A model generated the notes under the pieces. That model worked only from the letters and a program-made list of their open reading frames with translations. It ran no database searches and had not been told where the DNA came from. DNA of 64,000 nt from JANQKX01 sp039028695 (GTDB lineage Bacteria; Pseudomonadota; Alphaproteobacteria; Kiloniellales; Kiloniellaceae), in assembly GCA_039028695.1 (NCBI GenBank), contig JBCCHN010000004.1:1-64000 (forward strand), written 5' to 3'. Below are positions 9,112 through 17,300 of the stretch, piece by piece; positions within the stretch are counted from its first letter, which is position 1; each line of letters begins with the position of its first letter. Made by a program: the position numbers and the translations under genes.

Positions 9112-9872
9112 CTAGAGGCCTCAATTAGGCTGTCACCTAAATAGGCCTGTTGAACCGATTTGTTTTCGCGAATGTCATTTGGCTGACCCGTGGCCAGTAC
9201 CCGACCATTGACCAGTACGGTGATGCGGTCAGCCAAGGAAAAAACCACGTCCATGTCGTGCTCGATAAGCAAGATGGTGAGGCTTGATTTAAGTGCCCGC
9301 AGGAGGTGAGTCATCGCTTGGCTCTCTTGCCGACTCATGCCGGCCGTCGGTTCGTCAAGTAGCAGCAAACTGGGCTGACTGGCCAAGGCCATGGCGATTT
9401 CAAGTTGGCGCTGTTCCCCGTGGGCCAGGATTTTCGCCGGCCGATTCGCCCGGTCGCCGAGGCCCACTTGTCGGAGGGTCGCCATGGCGGCAGATCGAAA
9501 CTCATCCCGCTGAAAGGCGGCCTGCCAGAAGCGAAAGGCATGTCCAGCCTTGGCCTGCACCGCCAGGATGACATTTTCAATAGCGGTATTGTTGGGAAAG
9601 AGATTGGTGACTTGGAAAGAACGGGCCAGGCCCAAACGGGCGCGTTCGTATTGGGCCGAGCCGGTGATGTCCCGGCCTGCAAAGAGGATGCGGCCCCCAT
9701 CGGGGCGCAGGGCACCGGATAACTGGGCGACGAGTGTTGTCTTGCCCGCCCCATTTGGGCCGATGATGGCGTGCAGCTCGCCCTTTGTGACGGAGAGGGT
9801 AACGCCATCGTTGGCGGCCAGGGCACCAAAGGATTTGTGCAGATCCTGGATTTCCAACTGGGTATTAGTCAT
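9108..9872 (-). CDS. livG: LIV-type ABC transporter ATPase (LivG)
   Basis: First ATPase of the importer, 254 residues. Walker A GPNGAGKTT at 38-46, the LivG-type signature LAHGEQRQLEIA, Walker B LLLLDEPTAGM and the H-loop IEHDMDVVF are all present. It overlaps both livM (8 nt) and livF (4 nt), so the subunits are probably translated together. Confidence 0.92.
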   Translation of the reverse strand: MTNTQLEIQDLHKSFGALAANDGVTLSVTKGELHAIIGPNGAGKTTLVAQLSGALRPDGGRILFAGRDITGSAQYERARLGLARSFQVTNLFPNNTAIENVILAVQAKAGHAFRFWQAAFQRDEFRSAAMATLRQVGLGDRANRPAKILAHGEQRQLEIAMALASQPSLLLLDEPTAGMSRQESQAMTHLLRALKSSLTILLIEHDMDVVFSLADRITVLVNGRVLATGQPNDIRENKSVQQAYLGDSLIEASR

Positions 9873-10845
9873 GACTACCCATCCGGCGAGAGAGAGAGCC
9901 CCAAAGCCCCTGTTTGGCGAAGAGAACGATAAGCACCAGGATGGGCCCCAAGATCAGCATCCAGTGTTCAGTGACTTGGGACAAGAACTCTTCCAATAAG
10001 AGATAGGCGCCGGCGCCCACGACGGGCCCGAAGAGGGTGCCGAGCCCGCCCAAAATAACAATCACCAAAAACTCGCCCGAGCGATGCCAATCCAAAAACG
10101 AGGGACTCACGAATTCGGTTTGATTGGCGATGAGGGCGCCCGCCAGGCCGGCAAGACTACCGGAGATGACAAAGGCGGTCAGCTTATAGCGATAGGTGGG
10201 ATAGCCCAAGGCTTGCATGCGGGACTCGTTATCGCGGATGCCCTGCAAGACACGGCCAAACCGGGATACCACCAAGCGGGATTGCAAAAAGAGAACTAGG
10301 ATGACCAGAGCCAGGGTTAGAAAATAAAACTGTGTGTCATCGGCAAGATCCAGTGGACCGGCTGAGGAACGTTGAAAAAGGGATAAGCCGTCCTCGCCGC
10401 CGTATTCGCTCAAGGAGGTGAAGAAGAAATAGATCATCTGGGCAAAGGCCAAGGTGATCATGATAAAGGAGAGCCCACCGGTGCGCAGACAAATGGCGCC
10501 GATCACCAGTGCAAAGAGGGCCGCCACGGCCATGGCCAGGGGCCAGACCACAAGGGCGGACTCGCTGCCGGAGATCTCGACAGGCCAGAGAAGGAGGGGG
10601 TCCCCATAGAGGGCATGCTGGCTCATGATTGCCACTACATAAGCGCCGATCCCGAAAAAGGCCGCATGGCCGAAGGAAACCATGCCCCCATAGCCCACGA
10701 TCAGGTTCAAGCTGATGCCGGCCAGGGCAAAGATCATGAGGCGGGTGGCGATCCCTATCAGGTAGTCCTCGCCGCCGGCGGCTGCCGCAAAGGGAAGGCC
10801 GATCGCGATAATGCTGACAAATGCGAGGGCGATCCGACTAGGCAT
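9865..10845 (-). CDS. livM: LIV-type ABC transporter permease (LivM)
   Basis: Inner-membrane permease of 326 residues with many hydrophobic segments and the LivM/LivH family block ISLNLIVGYGGMVSFGHAAF. The C-terminal half carries VILGGLGTLFGPVVGAG, the loop that contacts the ATPases. The ATG at 10845 overlaps the livH stop by 8 nt. Confidence 0.92.
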   Translation of the reverse strand: MPSRIALAFVSIIAIGLPFAAAAGGEDYLIGIATRLMIFALAGISLNLIVGYGGMVSFGHAAFFGIGAYVVAIMSQHALYGDPLLLWPVEISGSESALVVWPLAMAVAALFALVIGAICLRTGGLSFIMITLAFAQMIYFFFTSLSEYGGEDGLSLFQRSSAGPLDLADDTQFYFLTLALVILVLFLQSRLVVSRFGRVLQGIRDNESRMQALGYPTYRYKLTAFVISGSLAGLAGALIANQTEFVSPSFLDWHRSGEFLVIVILGGLGTLFGPVVGAGAYLLLEEFLSQVTEHWMLILGPILVLIVLFAKQGLWGSLSRRMGSHD

Positions 10846-11758
10846 GGGCCGGAAACAGCCCCTTAGGGCGCCAGGTAAGGATAATCGCCATGAAAATATA
10901 AATGCTCATAGAGGCTAAGCTGGCGGAAATGCCGTCGGCGGACGATGGGGGCAGGAAAGTCCGAAAGATAAAGGGCAAAAAGGCGCGGCAGGTGGTATCG
11001 ACCAGACCGATCAAAAGGCCCCCGATTAGAGCGCCGCGCACCGAGCCGATGCCCCCGACGATCACCACCACGAATGTAATGATCAAAATGTCTTCGCCCA
11101 TGCCCACCTCAACGGCGTAGATGGGCCCTGCCAAAACCCCCGCTAAGGCGGCCAATAGTGCGCCAATGCCAAAAATCCAGGTATAGAGCGATTTGATGTT
11201 CACGCCGAGGGCGGCGACCATTTCCCGATCGCTGGCACCGGCACGGATCAGCATGCCCAGGCGGGTCTTGGAGATCAGGACATAAAGGCCCGCGGCGATG
11301 ACAAGCCCAATAACGATGATGGCTAGGCGATAGGCAGGGTAGGATAGGTCGGGTAGGACTTCTATGGAATGGGCGAGCCACCGGGGGCCATCGAGAAAAA
11401 GGGCGCGGGGTCCCCAGATGATTTTGGTGAGTTCGTTAAAGAACAAGATCATGCCGAAAGTAGCCAGCACTTGATCCAAATGGTCCCTCTCGTAGAGGCG
11501 GCGCAGCACGGTCATTTCCAGAGCCATGCCCACCAAAGCCGTGACCGGCAGGGCAACTAGCAAGCCAAGGACAAAAGAGCCGCTGGCACCGGCGACCGAT
11601 GCGGCGACAAAGGCACCGATCATGTAAAGGGAACCGTGGGCCAGGTTCACCAAATTCATGATGCCTAGCACCAGCGTCAAACCCGCGGCCATGACGAACA
11701 GCATAAAGCCCAGCTGAAGACCGTTGAGCAGCTGTTCTATGATGAGCAGCGGGGACAT
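10838..11758 (-). CDS. livH: LIV-type ABC transporter permease (LivH)
   Basis: Second permease, 306 residues, almost entirely hydrophobic helices. It shows the family N-terminal block LTLVLGIMNLVNLAHGSLYM and the ATPase-contact loop VVIVGGIGSVRGALIGG. It starts 85 nt after the binding-protein gene and forms a heterodimer with LivM in this family. Confidence 0.92.
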   Translation of the reverse strand: MSPLLIIEQLLNGLQLGFMLFVMAAGLTLVLGIMNLVNLAHGSLYMIGAFVAASVAGASGSFVLGLLVALPVTALVGMALEMTVLRRLYERDHLDQVLATFGMILFFNELTKIIWGPRALFLDGPRWLAHSIEVLPDLSYPAYRLAIIVIGLVIAAGLYVLISKTRLGMLIRAGASDREMVAALGVNIKSLYTWIFGIGALLAALAGVLAGPIYAVEVGMGEDILIITFVVVIVGGIGSVRGALIGGLLIGLVDTTCRAFLPFIFRTFLPPSSADGISASLASMSIYIFMAIILTWRPKGLFPAHA

Positions 11759-11843
11759 GACAACTGGTCGCTAAATTTCAAGGGGAAGGTGCGGGGGCGG
11801 CATCAAATTTTGGGAGCCTCCCCCAGGTCCATGCCTTATCAGT

Positions 11844-13007
11844 TTACATCTGGCAGTCGGCGGCATAGGCATCGCCGTGTTCGGTGAAGGCCTTGCCGAG
11901 CGTCTTGTTGGTTAAGATGTCCCCTTCCTTAACGACTTCGCGGACATAGATGTCCTGGATCGGATGGTGGTTGGGGCCGAATTTGAAATCGCCGCGCACC
12001 GATTGAAAGTCGGCCGCTTTTAGAGCAGAGCGGAAAGCACTTTTGTCGGAGAGATCGCCGCCGGTCGCTTCAAGTGCGCTGCCGATTAGCCGAGCTGCAT
12101 CATAGCCCTGACTGGCGTATAGAGACGGCAGGCGGCCATACTCAGCTTGGAAGTCCGCAACAAATGCCTGATTTGCTGGATTATCGATGTCCTTGTTCCA
12201 CTGGGAGGAATTAACCACGCCCAAGGACGCATCGCCGACCGCTTGCAATATTCCCTGGTCGAAGGAAAAGGCAGGACCGAAGACCGGGATCTCGCCGGTC
12301 AAGCCGGCTTGCGCATACTGCTTCAAGAAAGAAATGCCCATACCGCCCGGGAGAAAGAAGAAAACCGCATCGGGATCCGCATCGCGCAGGGCGGCAATTT
12401 CTGCAGCATAGTCTTTTTGCCCCAATTTGGTAAAGACCTCACCGGCCACTTCGCCTTGATAAAAGCGCTTGAAACCGTTCAGGGCATCTTTACCGGCGGG
12501 GTAATTCGGGGCCATGATGTAGAGCTTTTTATAGCCTTCGCTTTGCACATGCTGGCCCATAGCCTCGTGCAGGTTGTCATTTTGCCAAGCCACATTAAAG
12601 TAGTTTTCGTGACAGCCCTTACCGGCCAAAAGGGATGGACCCGCGTTGGGGGAGATGTAAAAGACGCCGTCCTTGGCCACTTTGGGCACCACCGCGATTG
12701 CCAGGTTGGACCAGACGATACCGGTCATGATATCCACTTCGTCCCGCTCCACCATACGGTCGGCAATCTCCTTTGCCTTGTCGGGCTTGCGGGCGTCGTC
12801 CTCGACGAGCAGCTCAACCTCTTGTCCGCCTAGGGTGCCGCCGGACTGCTTCATGGCCAGTTCAAAGCCGTCACGAATATCGATACCCAGCCCGCTACCG
12901 CCACCCGAGAGAGTGGTGATCATGCCAATCTTTACCGGATCGGCCGCCAAAAGCGGCGAGCATAACAAACAAGCCGCGGCCGAAAGGCCTAACAGATTTT
13001 TTCTCAT
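11844..13007 (-). CDS. Periplasmic substrate-binding protein of the LIV-type importer
   Basis: This 387-residue secreted receptor captures the substrate in the periplasm for the LivHMGF transporter. A type I signal peptide (MRKNLLGLSAAACLLCSPLL, cleavage probably after the following Ala) leads into the type I binding-protein fold starting DPVKIGMITTLSGGGSGLG. The frame is open to 13028, but ATG 13007 has AAAGGGAGCG upstream and puts the signal peptide at the N-terminus. Such receptors bind branched-chain or other amino acids, amides, urea or aromatic acids; the ligand is unknown here. Confidence 0.88.
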   Translation of the reverse strand: MRKNLLGLSAAACLLCSPLLAADPVKIGMITTLSGGGSGLGIDIRDGFELAMKQSGGTLGGQEVELLVEDDARKPDKAKEIADRMVERDEVDIMTGIVWSNLAIAVVPKVAKDGVFYISPNAGPSLLAGKGCHENYFNVAWQNDNLHEAMGQHVQSEGYKKLYIMAPNYPAGKDALNGFKRFYQGEVAGEVFTKLGQKDYAAEIAALRDADPDAVFFFLPGGMGISFLKQYAQAGLTGEIPVFGPAFSFDQGILQAVGDASLGVVNSSQWNKDIDNPANQAFVADFQAEYGRLPSLYASQGYDAARLIGSALEATGGDLSDKSAFRSALKAADFQSVRGDFKFGPNHHPIQDIYVREVVKEGDILTNKTLGKAFTEHGDAYAADCQM

Positions 13008-13087
13008 TTTTCGCTCCCTTTGCGTCATTTTTGCTTCTTGGGCTATCGCCCAGCCCTTAGGTAAATTATCAAATCGAAAAATCGCTG

Positions 13088-13330
13088 TTATGAAAAAGCC
13101 TTAAAGGTAATCAGCGTGAAGGTATCTTTGATCCCGGGCAGGGTTTGGATGGATTCGTTGACGAAGTGACCCACGTCCTGACCCTGTGAGAGGTAGCACT
13201 TGACCAAGAGATCGTATTGCCCAGAAGTGGAATAAACCTCTGATACTTGTTCGATGCCTTGAACAAGCGCGTCGGCGACACGATAGGCTTGGCCGAGTTC
13301 GCACTTGATCATCACAAAAATGGCTTGCAT
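13088..13330 (-). CDS. Stand-alone RAM domain (Lrp/AsnC ligand-binding) protein
   Basis: The 80-residue product is only the RAM (ACT-like) effector domain of Lrp/AsnC regulators, without a DNA-binding half. Visible features are the first strand AIFVMIKCELGQ, the turn YSTSGQYDLLVKCYL and the final strands GIKDTFTLITFKAF. ATG 13330 has a near-perfect AAGGAGG 9 bases upstream; the longer open frame to 13447 has nothing supporting it. RAM domains oligomerise and bind amino acids. It stands 80 nt before the receptor gene on the same strand, so it may modulate or sense the same ligand (inference). Confidence 0.85.
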   Translation of the reverse strand: MQAIFVMIKCELGQAYRVADALVQGIEQVSEVYSTSGQYDLLVKCYLSQGQDVGHFVNESIQTLPGIKDTFTLITFKAFS

Positions 13331-13477
13331 GGCTGAGGTCCTCCTTATGAGCCGGCGGGGCCAATGCCGGCGGAGGCCATGATAGCGATATTCACCGCGC
13401 GGCCAACCTATACCTTTATCAAGCCGTGGGTCCGACGCGGCTGGCAAATGCGCTGGTGTTTAGTCTTACGATCCTGC

Positions 13478-14899
13478 TTAGGCCACGGACCTTAGAATAA
13501 AGGCGGGTGTATGATCCCCGAAGGATTTGGTGGGATTGAAAGGTTCATCGCTGGGTTCACGCTCAGCTGAAGCTCTGCCCTTCCGCCCTTTTGCGCGGGT
13601 TTTGGCGGCGACAACCACATTATCGCTGTCGCTATCCCGAGCCGGCGCTTTCTTACCCCGTCCCGATGATTTTTCCCGAGCGTCGATTTTTTTCCCGCGT
13701 TCTGCGGCTGGCCGTCGGCCCCGGCGGCCGCGGGGTTTTTCCAAATCGGCGTCGGTCCAAGGCTCGGTTCCCTCGACCGTTATTTCTTCGATTTCCTTGT
13801 CGATGAGCTTGATGACCTTATCCAGGGATAGGGCCTCTTCGGCGGTAGCCAATGTCAGCGAGGTGCCGCTGCGGCCCGCCCGTCCGGTGCGGCCGATACG
13901 GTGGACGTAGTCCTCGGCATGGATCGGCACATCGAAGTTAAAAACGTGGGACACGGTTGGAATATCCAATCCGCGGGCCGCTACATCGGAGCAGACCATG
14001 ATCTTGGCCTCGCCGTTCTTAAAGTGCTCCAAGGTTTCCATACGGACCGGTTGGGCCATATCGCCATGCAGAGAAGCGGATGAAAAACCATGTTTGACTA
14101 AGGATTTGTGAACGATGTCAACATCGCGCTTGCGGTTGCAAAAGACGAGCCCTGAGGAGATTTCGTTTGCTTCCAGATAGCCGCGCAAGGCAGCCCGTTT
14201 TTCCTTGGCACTGCCGAGCACCTTGCACAGGAGCTGCTCTACCGTTGAGGCGGTGGTGCTGGGGGCATCGACCGCCACTTCCTTGGGATTACTCAAAAAA
14301 GCATCCGCCAAACGGCGGATTTCGGGCGGCATGGTCGCGGAAAAGAACAGAGTCTGACGGGTCTTGGGCAGAAGGCCGACGATTCGTTCCACATCAGGCA
14401 TAAAACCCATATCCAGCATGCGATCGGCTTCATCGATCACGAGAACTTTCACATCGGCGAGCAAGATCTTGCCCCGCTCGAAGAGGTCCAAGAGGCGGCC
14501 CGGTGTGGCGATCAGGACTTGTACGCCCCGGTCCAGCTTTTTTTCCTGTTCCGCAAAGGACGAGCCTCCGATCAGGAGCGCCATGGAAAGCTTGGTATGC
14601 TTGCCGTAGAGTTCGAAGTTTTCTGCCACTTGGGCGGCCAATTCCCGGGTTGGGGCGATGATGAGGGACCGCGGCATGCGGGCACGGGCCCGACTGGCGG
14701 AGAGAATTTCAATCATCGGCAAGGTGAAGGAGGCGGTTTTACCGGTCCCCGTCTGGGCGCATCCGAGCACGTCCCGGCCCATGAGAACGTAAGGAATGGC
14801 TTTGGCTTGAATCGGCGTCGGGGTCGCGTAACCCACTTCGTCAACGGCTTTCAAGACCTCAGGACTAAGTCCAAGATCGGAAAATGTCATTAAGCTCAT
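13478..14899 (-). CDS. DEAD-box RNA helicase, RhlE type
   Basis: ATP-dependent RNA helicase of 473 residues. It has the Q motif region (FSDLGLSPEV to TPIQ), motif I AQTGTGKT at 48-55, DEAD at 156-159, SAT at 187-189 and motif VI HRIGRTGRAGRSG. The C-terminal tail after about residue 370 is rich in Lys, Arg, Ser and Asp and probably binds RNA. Such proteins help ribosome assembly and mRNA decay. It starts at ATG 14899; a second ATG nine bases on is an alternative. Confidence 0.93.
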   Translation of the reverse strand: MSLMTFSDLGLSPEVLKAVDEVGYATPTPIQAKAIPYVLMGRDVLGCAQTGTGKTASFTLPMIEILSASRARARMPRSLIIAPTRELAAQVAENFELYGKHTKLSMALLIGGSSFAEQEKKLDRGVQVLIATPGRLLDLFERGKILLADVKVLVIDEADRMLDMGFMPDVERIVGLLPKTRQTLFFSATMPPEIRRLADAFLSNPKEVAVDAPSTTASTVEQLLCKVLGSAKEKRAALRGYLEANEISSGLVFCNRKRDVDIVHKSLVKHGFSSASLHGDMAQPVRMETLEHFKNGEAKIMVCSDVAARGLDIPTVSHVFNFDVPIHAEDYVHRIGRTGRAGRSGTSLTLATAEEALSLDKVIKLIDKEIEEITVEGTEPWTDADLEKPRGRRGRRPAAERGKKIDAREKSSGRGKKAPARDSDSDNVVVAAKTRAKGRKGRASAEREPSDEPFNPTKSFGDHTPAFILRSVA

Positions 14900-15190
14900 A
14901 TGGTCTGTTGGAGAATTTGATGTCGGAATATCCGCTGCGGCACTTCTTCTTAAGAGCCCCCATTTGGACGCGGATAATATCTATTCAAGCCCGATTGTCA
15001 AACAAATCGGTTAACAAGAGGTGATTTGAGGCGCCAATACCTTCTGGTTTTTCAATAATAGGGACTAATTTTCACCTATAAGGACCCTTTATTTTAAAAA
15101 CGTGGGTGTTTTTATACAAAATAGGCGCCGAGACTCGAACAATAGGCCTTAAATTGCGCGCGACATTATTCGTTAGGGATCTACTTTGAG

Positions 15191-15895
15191 ATGACTGATT
15201 CGCAAGATTTGGTCTTATTGCCCGGATTGCTCTGCACCCAAGCCCTTTGGCAGCACCAGACTCGGGAACTGACGGATCAGGTTCGCTGTCATATCCCCGA
15301 TCTGACCTTGGATGACTCGATCGCGGCGATGGCAGCGCGGGTTTTGGCCGAGGCGCCTCCACGCTTTGCCCTCGCTGGGCTTTCCATGGGGGGCTATGTA
15401 GCCTTGGAGATCGTTTTTATCGCACCTGAGCGGGTCGAGCGATTGGCCCTTTTCGACACACGCGCGAGCTTGGATAGCCGAATTGAACGGGTTCGACGGC
15501 GCGGTCTGCTCGACTTGGCGCAAAAAGGCAAGTTCAAGGGCGTGACCCCGCGGCTTTTGCCCCAGCTCATTCACCAGAGCCGATTGGTAGAAGAGGCGGT
15601 GGCAGGAGAGGTCCTTCGCATGGCCGATGGGGTTGGCAAAAAAGCCTTTATCCGTCAACAAACCGCTATCTTAGGCCGTCGGGATCAGGTGCCCCATCTA
15701 TCAGCCATTACCTGTCCGACACTGATTCTTTGCGGCCGGGAGGATGTTTTGACGCCACCGCTGTTCCACGAGGAAATGGCGGACCTGATACCGAGGTCGG
15801 AACTGCATGTTCTTGAGGACTGCGGTCACCTATCTTCTCTGGAGTGTCCTGACGCCGTCACCGCGCTGATGCAGGCCTGGCTGAAGCGAACTTAA
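15191..15895 (+). CDS. Alpha/beta-fold hydrolase
   Basis: A 234-residue hydrolase of the alpha/beta fold. The oxyanion region is LLPGLLCTQALW near the N-terminus, the nucleophile is S65 in GLSMGG, and the acid and histidine are probably D185 (CGREDVLTP) and H213 (CGHLSS). It lacks a signal peptide, so it acts in the cytoplasm. The substrate is unknown; the family includes MenH-like and ester or lactone hydrolases. It converges with the lipoprotein gene, overlapping its end by 4 nt. Confidence 0.85.
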   Translation: MTDSQDLVLLPGLLCTQALWQHQTRELTDQVRCHIPDLTLDDSIAAMAARVLAEAPPRFALAGLSMGGYVALEIVFIAPERVERLALFDTRASLDSRIERVRRRGLLDLAQKGKFKGVTPRLLPQLIHQSRLVEEAVAGEVLRMADGVGKKAFIRQQTAILGRRDQVPHLSAITCPTLILCGREDVLTPPLFHEEMADLIPRSELHVLEDCGHLSSLECPDAVTALMQAWLKRT

Positions 15896-16467
15896 GAGCG
15901 CAGGCGCGGTCCCCTGTCTTTGGGTTGGCGGCGGGGTGGCAGGAGTTGAACACCAACTTGGCGGATTAAGTTATCGAAAGCCGGATCAGTCGGTCCGCTG
16001 GGTTGCGTGACCCAAGCCCGAGTGGAGGTAAGCCGCTTTTCTCCATTGCAGAAGGCGGCCAAGACGGTGGTTTCGCCAGGCTCGATGCTCAAGGGAATGT
16101 CATCGCCGCGGCAAAGGCGGTCCCCATTTGTGTTCTTGGCCGGCCCAAAGACCATGGCAATGCGGTAGGGGGAGCGGTAATCGGCCGGCTTTTCCGTGAA
16201 AAAGTCCACCTTGGGCCCGAAATGGGCGCGGCCTAGGCTCTCGGTAATCACCTGATTGGATTGGGCTTCGGCACCGGGAAAGGGGTCTCCCTGAATGTCC
16301 ACAAAAACACCGCCTCTGGTGGCGGCATAGCCTAAGGTTTTTGGATCATAGTTGTCGGAGATTATGCCTTGGTTGCTAACCACCTGGCCGGCGCAACCGG
16401 CCATTATCAGCCCGGCCGATACCACCATCGCCGTCTTGGCAATTCGTGAGGAAGGGAGGTTCTTCAT
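15892..16467 (-). CDS. Lipoprotein of unknown function, paralogue 1
   Basis: The 191-residue product has a lipoprotein signal: MKNLPSSRIAK, a hydrophobic stretch and the lipobox MAGC. The mature part shares with the next gene a conserved domain: LGYAATRGGVF, PFPGAE, QVITESLGRAHFGP, a central SPYRIAMVFGPAKN, a pair of cysteines (DRLCRG and AAFCNGE), LTSTRAWV and the ending FDNLIRQVGVQLLPP. ATG 16467 was chosen because AGGAG lies 10 bases before it; an ATG at 16476 is too close. I do not recognise the family. The two cysteines might form a disulfide in the periplasm. Confidence 0.8.
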   Translation of the reverse strand: MKNLPSSRIAKTAMVVSAGLIMAGCAGQVVSNQGIISDNYDPKTLGYAATRGGVFVDIQGDPFPGAEAQSNQVITESLGRAHFGPKVDFFTEKPADYRSPYRIAMVFGPAKNTNGDRLCRGDDIPLSIEPGETTVLAAFCNGEKRLTSTRAWVTQPSGPTDPAFDNLIRQVGVQLLPPRRQPKDRGPRLRS

Positions 16468-16604
16468 TTCTCTCATACTCCTGATGATGTGCTGCGATGA
16501 TCCTGTCTTGCCCTTGATTTGGGAACCGGACACTCGTCACGACAAATCACCTCTTTGTGGGACTCTGCGATCAGCCGCTGACGCCAACCGGCATTTTGGC
16601 ACCC

Positions 16605-17168
16605 CTATTCAAATATAATGAAGGGGTTGCGGTCCCGAATATCGCCTTGCGGCGGGAAAATCTGCACCCCGACCTGGCGCATCAGCTGCGTGAAGGTGGG
16701 ATCTGCCGGATTATCGACCCGTGGGATCCACGCCACCGTTGAGGTCAGCAAATAGTCGGAATTGCAAAAAGCCGCCATCACCCGAATCTGGTCGGGATAG
16801 TCCGAGCGGGGGACTTCGCTGCTTTGGCACAGCTTATCGGCACTGGCGTTGATGGCGGGATTAAACGCCAACTCGACCCGGTAGGGCGAGCCTTGCTGCA
16901 AAGCAGGGTCGACGTAAAAGCTGACAGGCGGACCGAAGTGCGACTCTTCCAGGGTTCGCGTGATCACCTGATCCCTTGCCGTTGTTTCACTTGGGAAGGG
17001 AGCGTCACTCACATTGGTATAGATGCCACCCTTTTTAGCTGCGTAACCCAAAAAGACCGGTCGATAGTTCGAAGCCTGATAAGGGGCATAGCTGTTAACC
17101 GGCCCGATACAGCCGGCAAGCCAAAACAGACTAAAAAAGCCGATAAGCAGGTATGTTGCGCGTCTCAT
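16605..17168 (-). CDS. Lipoprotein of unknown function, paralogue 2
   Basis: This 187-residue lipoprotein (signal peptide MRRATYLLIGFFSLFW, lipobox LAGC) is a clear paralogue of the neighbour downstream. It shares LGYAAKKGGIY, PFPSE, QVITRTLEESHFGP, SPYRVELAFNPAIN, the two cysteines (DKLCQS, AAFCNSD), LTSTVAWI and FTQLMRQVGVQIFPP. The tandem arrangement points to gene duplication. No function can be assigned; the lack of a retention Asp after the lipid Cys (Cys-Ile) suggests outer-membrane sorting. Confidence 0.8.
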   Translation of the reverse strand: MRRATYLLIGFFSLFWLAGCIGPVNSYAPYQASNYRPVFLGYAAKKGGIYTNVSDAPFPSETTARDQVITRTLEESHFGPPVSFYVDPALQQGSPYRVELAFNPAINASADKLCQSSEVPRSDYPDQIRVMAAFCNSDYLLTSTVAWIPRVDNPADPTFTQLMRQVGVQIFPPQGDIRDRNPFIIFE

Positions 17169-17300
17169 AGGGAGGCCGATCCAAAGCGTTGGTCAAAGTC
17201 AGCAAGCAAAACCGCATACCCTAACTTTGGTGCTAAAATCCGCACTGGCAAGTTCCAAACCGAAAGCTTGCAACCTTTTCCCTGCACAATTTGATGAGAG

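Noticed and set aside
14900..15190. Possible small gene or RNA between the helicase and the hydrolase
   Set aside because: The 291 nt are AT-richer but show no supported frame, no stable T-tailed hairpin and no RNA I recognise.
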